DNA of 60,000 nt from Membranipora membranacea (GCA_914767715.1 OU612068.1:7070001-7130000); one strand, 5' to 3'; numbered from the stretch's first letter, positions 1 through 13,806 are shown. Program-made: numbers and translations. The notes: generated from the letters alone by a model not told the origin.

Positions 1-735
1 GTATGCAGTATTGATTGCGAGGTGATGAGATAAAAATTACCAGCCTACAAATTGGAAACTTTTATTTCCCCGTCTTCAAATGAGATTTTAATGTACTATT
101 TCTTCAAACTACAAATGAAACTGGAAAAACATGATTTAGCAATTTGGTCATAGAAAGTTAATCCTTGCCTATAACAGGAGAAGTCATAGGAATATAGCTC
201 GGTCTTCTGGGCGGCGGCAAAAGTCCGATGAAGCTTAACTTACTGCACCTAACTGCTTATATCGTCTATCAAGAGTGACAGCTCTCAAATCATAATGTCA
301 TTGTCTACATTATCAAATAAATTGAATATGGCTAGAAGTGGACTCACATTCTTGCCGTGGAACGTACCTTTCTTCCTTTGATACACATCGATGGCATTGC
401 TTGAAGGAAACAACTATGTTAATTTTCATACATTTTCTTCTTTTGAGCTTCTTTGCATCCACGGATATTTGTTTCCCCAAGAAGACACAGTTAAACTCTC
501 CTCCCCAGAAGATTCTCATCTCGATAATTTAGGTATCACTGGCTAAATAAATATTCTTTGCACTTCTTTTGGGATGTCTAGGCTCGGAGCCAGGTTACCA
601 GGTGGTTTTTCTTCGAGCTACTATCTACATTTCTCTATTGTAGGATCTGTATGAGACTGATTTTACTTTGGTGATATGACAATTCGACAACCGATTGTTT
701 GCACTGGATATAATAGGAAGAGGAATGAAGGCAGT
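1..735. other. Intergenic sequence downstream of GPATCH1
   Basis: No coding exon can be supported here. Open frames of 60-70 codons exist on both strands around 313-532, but they mirror each other, resemble no family I recognise and lack convincing splice borders. The last part (about 680-735) is downstream flank of the GPATCH1 3' end. Confidence 0.5.
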
Positions 736-741
736 TTTATT
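736..741 (-). terminator. GPATCH1 polyadenylation signal
   Basis: The minus strand reads AATAAA here, about 50 bases past the GPATCH1 stop codon (792-794). This is the expected place for a short 3' UTR and supports this stop as the true gene end. Confidence 0.6.
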
Positions 742-791
742 TTTTTATATTTCCATCAAAAAACCACAGTGAAACAAAGTAGTTTAAAGTA

Positions 792-3700
792 TCACCGCTT
801 GCTCTTATGTGATTTCTTGCTCTTACTCTTCTTGTGACGATCCTTGTGATGCTTGTGTTTTGACTATAAAACAAAACAAAGAAATATGTGAATAACTATA
901 CTAGGAATAGTTGGTGGTTGTTTAGACAACAGAAAACATGAAAGCAAATGACGTTAACCACCTAGATTCAAGTCGATTTCATTCAAACCATACTCGGCGT
1001 TGTTTTTAACACTCAATGTAACATCCGAGAGGCCTACATTTTCAATAGAACAGATTGATTTCAAATGTTTGACTAGGAAAATCTTCGGACTTCTTTGTAG
1101 TTGTTTCAGAGAAGACACATATTTTACATCATGAAATTCGCATGTTATAAGAAATGGACACTAAACGAAACATAAGCAGAAGTAAAACTGCCATAAACTA
1201 AAAACGTATTAACCAACTTTACCAGGACATCCCCTTTTACCTTTTTATGGCTTTTTCTATCACTCTTGTCTGCAACATCATTGTCAGATTGATGGATATT
1301 TGCCTCGCCTTTTGTCAATCCAGGTGGCAGTGCTGGCATCCATGCTTCATCATCATCGGATGTAGGGGGTGTGCCAGCTTCCACCACTCCTTCACCACTT
1401 GGTTGCAATGGTGCTGAGGCCTTACTATTATTGGCAATGTTTGGTGGTAGTGTAGGCAAGTAGGAATCTTCCTGGTCTGATGATGGGGGCGTCCTCACAG
1501 GAACGCCATTTTCAGCAACAGTTGAAACTGATTCTGACGTGTTTATATTAGGATTGTCCTTAGCTGTGATTACATCTTCCAGCATATCGCCCACACCACT
1601 GGTAACAAGGGTTTCATTATTAGCTGCAGCTTCTGTTAGAGGTTCAGTTTTAATAACTGAGTTTGTCTCTGCTGATTCCTCAGTTGTGGCCTCTGCAGTG
1701 TCATTCTGAAGAGACCATCGTGATTTTTTAGTTTTTGTTTGGTTTTTGTGCCTGTCTTTCTTTGGCACAAACTTTATCCTAACAGGTTCATTACTGACGT
1801 TCTCAACAGTACTCTCACTTATATCTCCACCAATAGAGCCTTGAGAAGTAGATTCGTACATAGATGAGACTGTTCGTGATTGAGAGTACTTCTCAGATAT
1901 CGACCGTAAGTTTGAGGACTTTGTTGACTCGTTTGTTGTTGATATGTCCTGTTTGTTACCGAGTATGGTATGTGCAGCAGGCTCATCTTTAATCTCATCT
2001 AAATTAGAAAGTCAGTATGCCTTGATACTAGATACTATGATAATGTAGGTGAAAAATAATAAAAAACAGCAGAAACATCGATAGGAATATCGACAGTTTC
2101 TGACAATATAGTATGTGATTTTGTATCAGAACCAATGCATAAAACTGATGTTAAAATAAATGTTTAAAACCAGCCACAAGCGCTCCACGGATATGTTTGT
2201 TCGGCAAACCTAGAGCATTTTTGCATCACAAAAATTTCAAATTTAAATGAATTAATTTTATTTATATTGATATTGCGTTCGAGCAATAATTTCTCAAAGG
2301 ACCGAATATAACAATGATAACTAACCTTCAGATTGGTCCTCCTCCTCCTCAGATTCTGTGTCAGACTCATCACTATCCTCAGAGTCCTGAAAGACGGCTT
2401 TGAAAAGATCAACTGGGGCTTTTTCTCCGTCAGCTAAAGACTTAGGGCCTGTTTCTTTTGATTCGGAGTTATCACCTTTACCTCTTGCTGCCGACTTTGA
2501 GTCTTCAGCTTCATATCGAGCATCTTTGATTTCCTCTGATGACAATAAGGTTAATCATAGATATGAAAAGTTAGATAAAAAAGCAATTCCACAACCTCAC
2601 GAAACTAACACCTTGCTTGCCACCTGCTCGAATAATTCAACCACTGGCCAGAACACAAAATATGTTAATCAAGAAATAAAATGGTACCTTCTGGGTCATT
2701 CATAAACTACAATCAGACACTGACACTTACTGAGTTCTGCGGGTGTTTTGGTCAAAGATTCAACATCCAGGAAATTGTAGGCTGAGATCTTGTCTTTGGT
2801 GACTGTAGGTAACCCGACCAGTCGAGAGCTATAATTAGAAAATGTGCTACTTTTTAACAATATAAACCATAAGGGAAAATCAACAAAAATAACACACATC
2901 AACCGCAGAATGAAAGTCATAAATGCTTGCTAGAAGTTGCCACACATTCTTGCATATATAGATAAGATGCCGATGTGTGTTCTAAGGAAACCGATAACCT
3001 ACCAAGATTTCCTCAAAATTCAAACCGCATAATTTCCTCTTAGTTTTTCAGTTTGTCTTGAAATCTAGTTATCTAAAATCTGATAGCAATCAAGCAAGAG
3101 CAGGCGCCGTGATACATATCAAACCAATAAACAAGAGAAGGCCCTCTTACTCTGGGTAGGGATCGGGAATGTTGAAGCGCCTACACATCACCCTATGGGG
3201 ATGCCACTCATATGACTCTCGTGTCAGCTGACCAAACATCTTCATCTGCACAGCTTGCTTCTTTGTATCTGTCATATCTTCCATTTCTTCATCAACTCTT
3301 ACACTGACCTAGGATTTAAACATAAGCGATTACAATAGGAGTAAATGTGATGTTTTGACTGTCTTCATCAATTAAGGGAAAGATTGAAAGATAGGTAAAA
3401 AGGTGGATTTAATATCTTAAAAAGTGAGAATGAATTATTTAGCATGGGATTATTGATTATAACCTCACTCATTTCACTCATTTTTATGGAGGAAATCATG
3501 GCAAAGTACAGGTCATAGTTCAGGAAGAAATTGACAAGACTTTAAAAAGACAGTTTTTGGCTCGAATACTACTGTGGAACTGCCCATTCTTACCGAACAG
3601 AAGAACTATGAGTGATCTCTTCGACAGATATTCCTTTGACATTTAAATGTTAACAATCACTCTCCGGAATAATGTGGTTGAGCTGTTGAACACTGAAAAC

Positions 3701-6700
3701 TCAAGATGTCAGCTCAAAACCAAGACAAAATCCATACCTTACTATCATCATCTTCTGTCTGTTTACCATGTGTGAACCGACTACCCATAACTCCTGACAA
3801 ATCTTTGAAGAATTTACCGGAGCGTTCAAATTCCTCCCTCTCCCTATCTCTCTCATGTCTTCGGAACTCAGGTGGAGCCACCTTATCATAAGCACCTGGT
3901 CGTACAGAGAAGTCAAAATACTTAATTCAAATTTTTTCAAAGTAAATGATAAACCCAAATTCTTCAACTATAGGTTGGAGGTAACAAAACAACAAAGAAT
4001 ACAAAAGTTAGCCTTTCACCGGCAGGACATTGTGACTGCTACAGATATAAGGTAAACAAGATGGTGTGCTAAATAACAGTGATTTATAAGTGAAGAATCT
4101 ATTTGACCAGACCATATAGTATGTACTGTATATGTATATGTACTGTTCATATACACTTACCTGGATCACCCGTTCTTCTCAGCATCAGATATCTGTCATA
4201 TCGAGCCTGCTTGTCTGGATTTTTGGAGAAAGGTTTAAAATCTACACTTTGTTTGTTGAGTGGCTCTGTGGGCCTGTTAGGTGCCTCAAGTTTATCTTCC
4301 TGTATAAATTCAACATTAATCCATCAAAAACAATGTAAAAGTAAAAGTGAAGCACGTCATGTTTGGGTGTCCATCTGTTATGTACATATGAGATTCTATA
4401 TGCAATTTCAGCAGGCCCGGGGTGTATGCCCTCAAACAGAGAAACTGGGCTGTCAGAAACATACATTGTGTAATAATAATAAGACTTTACCTCCTCGTAC
4501 TGTTGATTCTGAGGTGGTTTATTGTCATTCAAACTTAATTCAACCGATTTCCCAGGTAACAAGGGCGCCGACTGCTTGAGTTCATCTTCTGGTGGTAGCA
4601 GGCCTCCATCTGAAAATATAGTCATATCTAATAACTGAATGGTCTTAAAGAGGGTATAATATGCAGCCTATTGCGACAAAGAGCTGGTGATAATAAAGTT
4701 TTCAATTGGCTTTCAAGATCTGCTTATGGAATCCATATCCTGAAACTCAGAATGCATTCTTATTCATAAGCAACGTGTCATGAGTTGAAGGCGCCGAACA
4801 GATGGGGCCATGAATTCTCTTAATTTCAACTGACCTTTGACCGATTCACCAATAAGTAGTCCTCTGAGTGTCTTGTCTAGTTTGCCGTACAGTTTAGGTA
4901 GTTCTGATACTCCGGTGATGACAGCTGTAGGTCTATATCCCCGGGGCAGCTCAGGAATTGTGTACTTCTCGGATAGCTTGTCTGTCTTCTTCGCAAGACA
5001 AAAACCTTCCAGTACAGCTGATGATTGGTACATTGCCTGTTGTGGCTGTTTTCCTTTCCCTAAAAAAAGACAAGTCACTTTTTCATGAATATTTACTCTT
5101 TTTTGCCAATATAATTTTTTTATTTATATATATATACTCTTCTTGGATGCATTGTGGAAGCGTTTTCCTAGAAATTAGAGAAGTGAAACTTTCACACAAG
5201 GTGGGGTCAATCTGGCTATATGATAAAACAACATAAGCTGCGTGCAGATAATTTGGTACAAGTATCAAACTCTCTGCCGCTGTGTCTATATATATAATAG
5301 ACATTTTTCTGAGCACTTAATTATGCCTCAATTCGGAGTTGTCCTCTCTCCAGTTTGGTACTTTTAACCCACGCCGCATAGGAACAACCTGCTGAAAGAG
5401 GGTTATCTTGAAAACCGCTCATGATAGGATAAAAATGATTTTTGATTCAGAGTCTGCACCATTGAAAACCCTGAGAGACAGGGTTTCCAAATCATTAGAG
5501 GCTTGAATGTTGATAAATCTTAATCTCAGTGACGAAACTCATGAAAAATTCTGCCAAACTGTCCGCAAAACAGGCAGAAAATGCTATAATTGACTATCCA
5601 ATTACTAAAATTATTTCCCAAACTATGTCCATATGAGTTTTCAATGTTGCAGATTCTGAATCAAAAATAATTTTTATCCTATTATAAGCGGTTTTCAAGA
5701 TAACCCTCTTTTCAGCACGTTTTTCCTATGCGGCGTGGGTTAAAAAGTACCAAACTGGAGAGAGGACAACTCCGAATTGAGGCCTAAATCAGAGCTCAGA
5801 AAACTGTCTATACAGAAGTGTGTTGAATACCTTTTGGTTTTGTGAAGTTATGGAGATCTTCGGGTTCGTCCCCTAGGGACATGTCATAATCAGACATCTT
5901 GTCTTTACCATAGACATCTATATCGTCATCATCTTCTTCTATTCCCACTCCAAATGCCTGTATAATTAGAAGACAACTGGAGTTGAGTGTGCTGCAGAAT
6001 TTTGTGATATTGAAAAGACAACTCTCCACCCTTATAACATGTTGAACGGTTAAACTTTTTACTAGTCATTTATAAGCCTTTGGTGTGACCCTCTGTGCTA
6101 AATGAAGATTGTCCACTCATGCATTGCTTTCTCCACATACCTAGCCTATGATTCAGGACCTTCAGGCCAATAATGGGGCCTTTTCTTTATTGTGGGTTGT
6201 GATGGATACTGCTTCTGTTGTGTTATTTACTCATGTATCACTATTAAGCATTTCTGAATGGACCCATTTGCTTGTGTTTTGTTTTGATTAGCTGATGGGT
6301 TTTGGTTTGTTTTGTGGAGCTGTCTGTTCATGTTCAACACACCCGACCTGAGTAGATAACTCCAGATTGTTGGACTGAGTCCCAGTCTTCCACCTGCTTC
6401 CACATACCAGGCTGTCATCAATTCAGTAAATTCTTGTGTAGACTACCAACCTTCCCACTGATTCCTTTAGAATGTCCGCCGAACGTCAATCTATCTTCCT
6501 CCACTTTACTACTTTTGGATTTGTGAATCGAGAGCGGGGCATAACCGATACCATGTAAATCATCCTTCACATCAAATTTAATCGGGTTCATATCTTTGGG
6601 GGCAAAGGTAACATGGCTGGTGAATTCATCATCACTTCCTTCATCATCAGCAGCGGTCTAGAGTTGGGAAAAAAAGGTATACTTGTCTATTTATCCTGTG

Positions 6701-8399
6701 TTGAGAGAAAGTTAGTTATGTGTTTATGACTTACTATAGGCTTCTATATGAGTTGGGGACTCTTGATTCATGTAGACAAAAAGTTTTAGAAAGTTCTTTT
6801 CAATTATATAGGAACTGAATTAGCATACCGCACATGCTGATAGCCTTCCAATAACAGTTTTCGATGGCCGGAATGGTTTAAGGATTGACTACATAAACAT
6901 GGCATAGGCTAAGCACTCTGATGCGAATCGTACTATGTATTGATGAGAAAAACATGATGTAGAAATATGACAGAACACTCACTGTCGGGTACACGGAGGG
7001 CATTGACGGTCCAACAACTCTAGATTGCCCGTGCTTTCTCTTCACCCTCGGACCTATTCCCTGTCCGTGTTTCCATCCCATCAATCTGAGTAACTTAACT
7101 GCAGCTGAAATTCTGTTAAAAGAAACAATTGTACGCGATAAAAAAGGATATAACCAGTTTTAAAAGCTCAGTTACACAAAAGGAGTAAATATAAGCAGGA
7201 TTAAAAGTTTAATATTTCAAACAGGTTTGAAATAGGCGAATTTAAAGCTAGCTAACACTTACTCATTTATCTTAAAATTATAAAATATGGCTTAGACTAC
7301 CACCTAAGCTAGCCAGAATTTAGTGCGAGCTGATATCAGACATTCCAAAAACAGCTGAACTAAACTGTATGAGTAAATTTATAAAGCGAATGATCACATG
7401 AACAAATGTGTACCACTAATTCAGCTCACTGTATAGGTTTGACGATTTGTGAGATAGTATCTGATAGACCAGGCACTACCGGATCCCAGGCAGCTCGCTG
7501 ACTTTTAGTATCATTCTTACTGTAATCATCCGTGGTTCTTATCTGTCTCGGGGCGATTCCAAACTGCTCAAGATCCTACATTATACAAAACCCAGAGGCA
7601 AAAATTATTAAATTTTTTATCAGTAGAATGAACCTGAATGACTGTCAAAGACACTTAATATTGGAGATTTGTTCAGCTTTTATATTGGGTTGGCATTAGA
7701 GAAATTGCAATGTGATAAATATGTACCTCATCATCCATATAATCCTCGGGCCTGTTCTGGTTAGAGCTTCCTTCAGTCTTTTTGCGAGATGAAGTGTAAG
7801 TGGACGGTGTCCATCCTGTAAGATAGATCAATGTTTAGCAAATAAATCAATCATGCATGCTGATATGTCTGCATATAAAAAAACTTCTCAACTGACTTGG
7901 CTGACAAGAGTCATATGGAAAGAAAGAAGAAAACTGATTTAGCGGAAGTGAATTTAAAAATATTGATACCTCATATAATGCATTGTGCTACATGCTGGTA
8001 TGTAAAGTTTTGGCAATAGGCATGATTTTACCTTCGGCTGTTCCAACAGTATTGTAATAGCCTGCTGAATAACCTCCAGTGAACGCTCCATGAAACCTCT
8101 CCCTGCCCTGTTTGTCTCTCACCTTCTGTGCCTTGAGTTTATTCTCTGTCGCATACTTAGATAATGACTCATCTGAAAATGATGATCAAGTCAATGATGA
8201 CCTTATCTCAGCAAAGATTCTTGGATGTCAGAGGTAGGAAGACACAGTATTGCAAAACCATGAAAAGAAAGTATAGCTCAGTATTAAGTGTATACAACTA
8301 AGAATTACATGTGACTTGGACTCAATGACAATACTTACCGTTTTGTAGCTGTTCCACAGCGGACCCATATCCGACAAAGTCTGTATCTTCAGAAGCCAT
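792..8399 (-). CDS. GPATCH1: G-patch domain-containing protein 1 (spliced, 16 exons)
   Basis: Exons, 5' to 3' on the minus strand: 8339-8399, 8032-8172, 7727-7815, 7430-7575, 6983-7112, 6451-6657, 5831-5957, 4835-5059, 4491-4609, 4161-4299, 3738-3895, 3151-3308, 2731-2828, 2326-2535, 1241-1998, 792-863. Borders are GT-AG and phases agree; the 2838 nt give 945 aa (human about 930). Visible landmarks: an N-terminal block with [19 protein letters not shown] (about 49-67), a conserved DUF1604-type feature; [10 protein letters not shown]; a G-patch at about 147-190 ([20 protein letters not shown]); GISGK joined to AFGVG across an intron; PELPRGYRP; the [27 protein letters not shown] block; acidic Ser/Glu stretches; and a Lys/His-rich tail. 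GPATCH1 is a nuclear RNA-processing protein associated with spliceosomes, and G-patches commonly activate DEAH-box helicases. The start is the first ATG, followed by Gly +4. The intron 5060-5830 holds a MITE. Identity is secure; exact ends of the weaker exons are inferred from phase. Confidence 0.95.
5324..5784. mobile_element. Tc1/mariner-type foldback MITE in a GPATCH1 intron
   Basis: Two long inverted arms of about 150 bases (5324 to about 5475, and about 5636 to 5784) match with few differences. The outer arms begin (T/G)GCCTCAATTCGGAGTTG and are flanked by TA on both sides (5322-5323 and 5785-5786). The middle of about 160 bases has no coding capacity. A TA target-site duplication with long inverted repeats fits a non-autonomous Tc1/mariner-superfamily element. 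No transposase is visible. Confidence 0.85.
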
Positions 8400-10777
8400 A
8401 ACATCAGCCCTATATGATAGTCTGGTCAATCTGCAAGTATAAATCCACGTCAGGTAAGGATCATGGCCAATGTTTGACTATCATTCCAATGTGCTAACAA
8501 ACCATGAACTTGTTATGATATGTGAAAGCTGAAGCAAGTAGTATTAAACGTGAAAACCTTTAATTCATAAATATAGAGAGTGTATTCTAATCTATTAAGC
8601 CTCATCAGAGTGTAATCATACTGTAACCTATAGACTCAAAATCATCATACACACATAAACATTGTTGCGTTCTCTGATAATGTAAGGTTTCTCCACAAGG
8701 AATAAAATTACTTTGGATGACTTATGGTGGGGAAATTTAAACGTGGATATGTGGCGGCTATGTTCTCGCCTTAGTTCGGCTTAAAGCATGACAAACAAAG
8801 TTAAGCAGATATTCAGCCACATCCTCAGTGAGACCACCCAGGACTCTCACATGTCATTTTCATCAGTTAAATTCCTGTGCGAATGAATATGAGGATACTG
8901 TGACAAGGGGTCTGTCAGAACCTTACACTCTCCCAACCACCAATGATGAACTAGTAGGTTTAGTTAGCCTATTGATCCCACCTAGTAGTAGTAACAGTAG
9001 TAGTGGAGCAAGGAGTTCTCCTTGATAGTAGTAGTACTACACTTACAGTAATTAGCTACTAGGTCTAAGTGGTTAGCAAGGAGTAACAGTTGAGTGACTC
9101 CCTGGTGATAGACAAAGAAATGAAGTCCTTTTATGCATATCATTAAGCAAGCACAAGAAATAATAATATAAGATAATAATGAGTCTACAATGAATCCAGG
9201 CTCATTATCAGTATCACATCATATTGTACAGAAAGCAATGTAATCTTTACATTTTTGTATATGAGCCCAGACCCTATCCAGCTTTTGCACTAGACTTGCA
9301 CAAATTGCAATCTTCCTGTTCTTGCACACAGGGGAGTGTGTGGAAAGTTTGTCTACTGTAGAGTGTACTAACTAAGTATCCCAGATTTTTGTTTTTCACA
9401 TTTTGTATTTCACCTTGACCCTGAGCAAGTCAAAGAGATTATAACCTGCTATCCTCAATATTAATCATGTTTAAGTGCATCTGCTGATACAACCCAAAAT
9501 ATATGCTTGCCGGCTTTAGAACAACAACTATAGTCAGGGGAGATAATTCAAAAGTAAATATTTGTTAGTCTTTCCAATCAATTTTCCCTCAGAGCTGAAG
9601 AAAAACAGAGAAATGGCAAACTGACAGCTAATTTAACTGATTACTAGGCCTCAGAGAGGGTCAGGAATGAGAGCAAGAATTAGAGAATACCACCAGTGGT
9701 AAGTATCCAGGTTTCGATTTATGTAATTTGATGAGAATAGCTGTCTACAGATGTACCTTTTTTTTCTAACTACTACTTTAGCTTTACTAGTTAGTTGTTG
9801 TTTTTGCCATCAACTTACCAAGCAAATGATTGTCCTTGGGTTGACTGGATAAACAACCACAGCTATTAAGTATTGTAATGGGTCTTCTAGATCAGGGAGG
9901 TTAGGACATACAAGAGAGATTATCATTTTTCCCCTATGACCAAGGAAGATGTGCGGTGTGGCCTAGCTAGTATGTATGTATGTAGTCCATAATTCCAATA
10001 ATTCTTTTCACTTTAGATTCCTCTTCTCTACTCCTTGGATGCAGTCTCTCTCCTCCACTATCAATAATAATGTATATCATTTTACTCCATATCACTATCT
10101 GTTGCTTCGGGCCCTGGACCAATGAACTCCCTCTTCCAGGAAGAGGGAGTTCATTGCTTGGACTACAAACCATTTATGTGTTCAGCTGTAATTATAACTG
10201 GAACAGCCACTGAGAGTGAAGCCAATGAGTTAGTTTTTCATACGATTAACTTGAAATCATCATTCATGGTAGCTGAGTTTTCAGACACTAACACTATAAA
10301 TAGTAGAGCATGTCAGTTATGAGTTTCTGTATGAGCTTAAGATTAACTGTTGAGTTGACTTGTCATGACCCTCTAATGGAACATTATTCTACCTACTGTC
10401 AATCAGGAGTTGATGCATGATGCTACACCAAGAGTGTATTCATTCCCACTGATATGCTACCATATGTGTCATTAATTCATTGCTACCGATGGGTGTTCAA
10501 TCCATTCTTCCCCGGGACGGAAAAATGAGAAGACATGTATGGTCTTGGTATTGATTTTTCAGATGGAAGTTCATTTTCAATCAACCCGTTCCTCTCATTC
10601 TCATCTATGCCCAATTTTTCGCTGTTCACACCACATTCGATACTCTATGGATGTTGAGTATGGCCTCTATCCAATCTATTCTTTGGCTACTGTGTTGTTC
10701 TTTTACTATACACCAGTTTACAATTATTTTCAGCAATACCATCGTACCCAGTGTACATAGGAGAACGGTGTGTGGTG
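8400..10777. other. Divergent intergenic region between GPATCH1 and the F-box gene
   Basis: About 2.4 kb between two start codons pointing away from each other, so it should hold both promoters and 5' UTR exons. I see no TATA box or homologous coding exon. It contains an imperfect TAG/GTA-rich microsatellite near 8980-9045 and a perfect 37-base palindrome at 10120-10156. Short open frames at 8828-9025, 10122-10322 and 10539-10760 lack splice signals or recognisable similarity and are not called. Confidence 0.5.
10120..10156. repeat. Perfect 37-base palindrome
   Basis: Two 18-base arms (10120-10137 and 10139-10156) are exact reverse complements around a single central A. The left arm reads CAATGAACTCCCTCTTCC. 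It lies about 620 bases upstream of the F-box start codon. It could be a minimal foldback transposon remnant or a regulatory dyad; the sequence does not decide. Confidence 0.8.
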
Positions 10778-13425
10778 ATGACACATATACGCGGCGATGC
10801 TCATGTTAAATACCTCCTACAGGAGGAATTCAGGCCACAGTTAGTGAGCAGACATAGCAGTAGCTTACCTATAACACACAGAACAGAGGCTAAAAAGAAA
10901 GCCCTCAGTCGTCGTAGTCGTAGTGCATCACCTTGTGTAAAGAAAACTAATAACTCAAGTCTTACTGTCTCAGGTGAGTAAATGACCATTAATTGTCGTT
11001 GGAAATTTGTGAAGCATCTCTGTCCATGGCATTCATTTGCGTATTACCTAGACGTTCGCGTTGTTTGTAGGAGGAAAAGGACGCCTTTGCACACTTTATT
11101 GAAATAGCAAAATTTGTGGCTAGCTAACATTTACTCAAGAGCATCACATGGTATGAGCTCAAAGGTTTTAGCTCTCAAAAATCGATGCTAGCTTACAATA
11201 AGTTAATCCAAAACTAGACAAAAGCTAACATCTTGCATAGGCTTCCATCTCAAATCCCACATGTGAGATATTGGTATGTTCGATGTCTGAAATCAACTGG
11301 TTCTCAGGAAGACACAGTAATTATTTGATATGAATTACCAACCACTCACATTTAATCAGTCTACAATAGTACACATAGGCCTATATATTCAGTGTGTTTT
11401 CTCCTTCATATCCAATCTATCCTATCCTTACCTATTTAATTTTGACACATCATTCTTTTGCAGGAAACATAGCAGGATCTCCGCAGCAACGCTACCCAGC
11501 CATAAAGGCTACTCTTTCTGGCACACAAGTGCCTGTCATCCGGAAGTCTTCGCATGTGTCTGTCAAAAATCCCAAACCACTCCGAGTGATAGTCTCAGCT
11601 GGTGCCAAACCCAAGCAGAGGTCACAGGTAAGCACTTAGCTCCATCTGATAATCCTTCAGCAGAGGAAACTGATTCAGAGTGAGCTCAATTTGACTTTGG
11701 AGGCTTAATGATCTGTGTAATAATTAATAATAATTAATTTGCAATCTAATCTCATGATGTCAATGACTTTTTTTCTAATTTTTATCTCAACATAATAATT
11801 ACTTTCTTTATAAACTCCCCAAAACTGATAGGTTTTTCCTACCTTCTGATATTGTATTTGAACTTTTGATTTACATCTTGTACCCTCAGAATGTGATGCT
11901 GAATTCATACTGATTGATCTTATCGTAAAAACATACATGGCAAAGTCAGAATAATTCAATGAGAAGTTCATCACTAGACTATTTATCAGTGCCAGAGCGT
12001 TATCAGACTCATTTGACCTTTACTTTTTTCAAACTTGTACAGATTCTTGGCGAGCCACAGAAGTTCTTTTCAAGCCCTTCAGTATGGGAGCACATCAGCT
12101 CAGGTCAGGGAGAGCTGACTCCCTATCCTCCTTCTATACCAGCTGATGTCAACTGTAACTTCCCGTTTGCCAATAGAAATGTAACGAGCCACTGGAGAAA
12201 GGTAAAGCATTCCCACACCCCTGTCACGCCCCTCAATGAACTCCTACTTGACGACAATGTAGGAGCCGTTGTTGTAACAGATGATTATGCAGATGTCAAG
12301 AAGAGAAAAGCTGATAATGAGCAGCGATCACAGATTGCTACTAAGTCGCTGTTCGATGCAAACTTACCACCAGAGTTGAAACTTAAGATTTTCTCCTATC
12401 TGAACCAGAGAGAAAAAGGACAATGTATGTTTGTTTCCACTGAATGGAACGCGATTATTCGCTCACCTGAGCTATGGCAGCATGTAAACCTGAGAGAATT
12501 TAGATTATGTCATGGACATGTTGATGATGATTTAGCTTCATCTGCATATTGTGGACAGGAAGCAGCCATGGATACGAGCAGCTTCTCACAATGCACCCAG
12601 CAGTGCTATGGACAGTACATTAACAGAGTCGATAACTATATTTCTTTCTTGATTGATATTCAACCGAAGGTGAAGCGTCTTGAGTTTTCATTCGATTTGA
12701 TCGAAGACAACTGGATAGCTACTGTGAATCGACTGAAGTTTCATCTCAAGCTTAATGAGCTGCAATATGCTGATATCAACTGGCGTGACACACCTGCCAA
12801 ACCAAACTACCTGTCCAGTCCTAACCAGGGTCTTAACGATGTCATGTATAAAACAAGGCGTCGATGTAGGAAGTTTCTGGACTTCATGGAGGAGTTTGTT
12901 GAAGAAGCTCCAAACCTTCAGACGCTCGTGGTTCCGTTTGAATGGTCGAGCAGGTCAATGAAAGCATTGCTCAGTTTGAAGAAGCTGAGGAATCTCACCA
13001 TCGAGAAATACTTTGTATTTCAGCGTCCAGTTCAGGAAGTTCTCAACTCATTTGGTCAGATGCAGTGTCTGGAGAGGCTTGTGCTGGAGATCTGGACCCC
13101 ATCCTCAGCTGACATGACTAAATACAGCATTATATCGCCCAGTCTGAGATACCTAGATCTGTCTCAGTCTCGTGGCTTCTACCTGCAGTCTGTTGACCTG
13201 CCCTTGTTAGAGGTGTTCATTGATGAGAGAAAACCATGGAATGGACCATTAACCTTTCCCAGCCAGATTAATCTGCCATGTATTGGCAATATTCTACAAG
13301 CTGGAGCACCTAAGCTGTCACGTGTCAACACCAGCAATATTACAACCATGAAAAGTGAAACTGTGGAAGCTATTCTCAAGACAATATGCCCATGTAGGCA
13401 TCATAAATCTAGTGTCACTATGTGA
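10778..13425 (+). CDS. F-box protein with LRR-like C-terminal half
   Basis: Exons 10778-10973, 11464-11627 and 12043-13425 join in phase (GT-AG) to 1743 nt, 580 aa. Residues 1 to about 120 are basic and Ser-rich and probably disordered (for example ALSRRSRSASP). An F-box lies at about 227-270 (LPPELKLKIFSYLNQREKG, then FVSTEWNAIIRSPELWQHV), the motif that binds Skp1 in SCF ubiquitin ligases. The rest has leucine-spaced segments such as LRNLTIEKYFV, LERLVLEIW and LRYLDLSQS, read as degenerate leucine-rich repeats that could recruit substrates. The protein ends CPCRHHKSSVTM. I do not recognise an orthologue name. The ATG at 10778 is the first in the open exon and upstream coding exons are possible, so the N-terminus is uncertain; the F-box assignment is firm. 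The gene is divergent from GPATCH1 and converges on IPO11. Confidence 0.85.
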
Positions 13426-13806
13426 ACACAATAACTGATCCTCCCCTGTATTCCGGTGTTAACATTTTTCTAACTAAACCCTTATGCCCGCCGATCCCAG
13501 TGAGTATCACACTGGGTCATAGTTCTAATAATTCTAGTTCTACTACTGATTCAACATACAGCTGCAGTTATACGTTCTCATGTTCTACTTTGCATGCTGT
13601 ATTATATAGTTGTTAAAATTTTTAATCTTTCATGCCAGTTTTACATAAGAATGTGCAGGCGATATTTGTGACAAAATTGTGCATTTCTTGTTACGAATGG
13701 AGGTCGGAGAGTGCGAGAGAGAATGTTATACATAGACACCGCATTTGTTATTTTATCATTTCGCCTTGCTATAATTGTTTAGCAATATACTCATTTTAGC
13801 ACTCAA

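Noticed and set aside
313-532. Exon of another gene before GPATCH1
   Set aside because: The two overlapping open frames are complements of each other and neither has homologous residues or paired splice sites.
8828-9025. 65-codon plus-strand open frame upstream of the F-box gene
   Set aside because: Low-complexity Ser-rich end produced by a TAG-type microsatellite, no good donor site in frame, and no family similarity.
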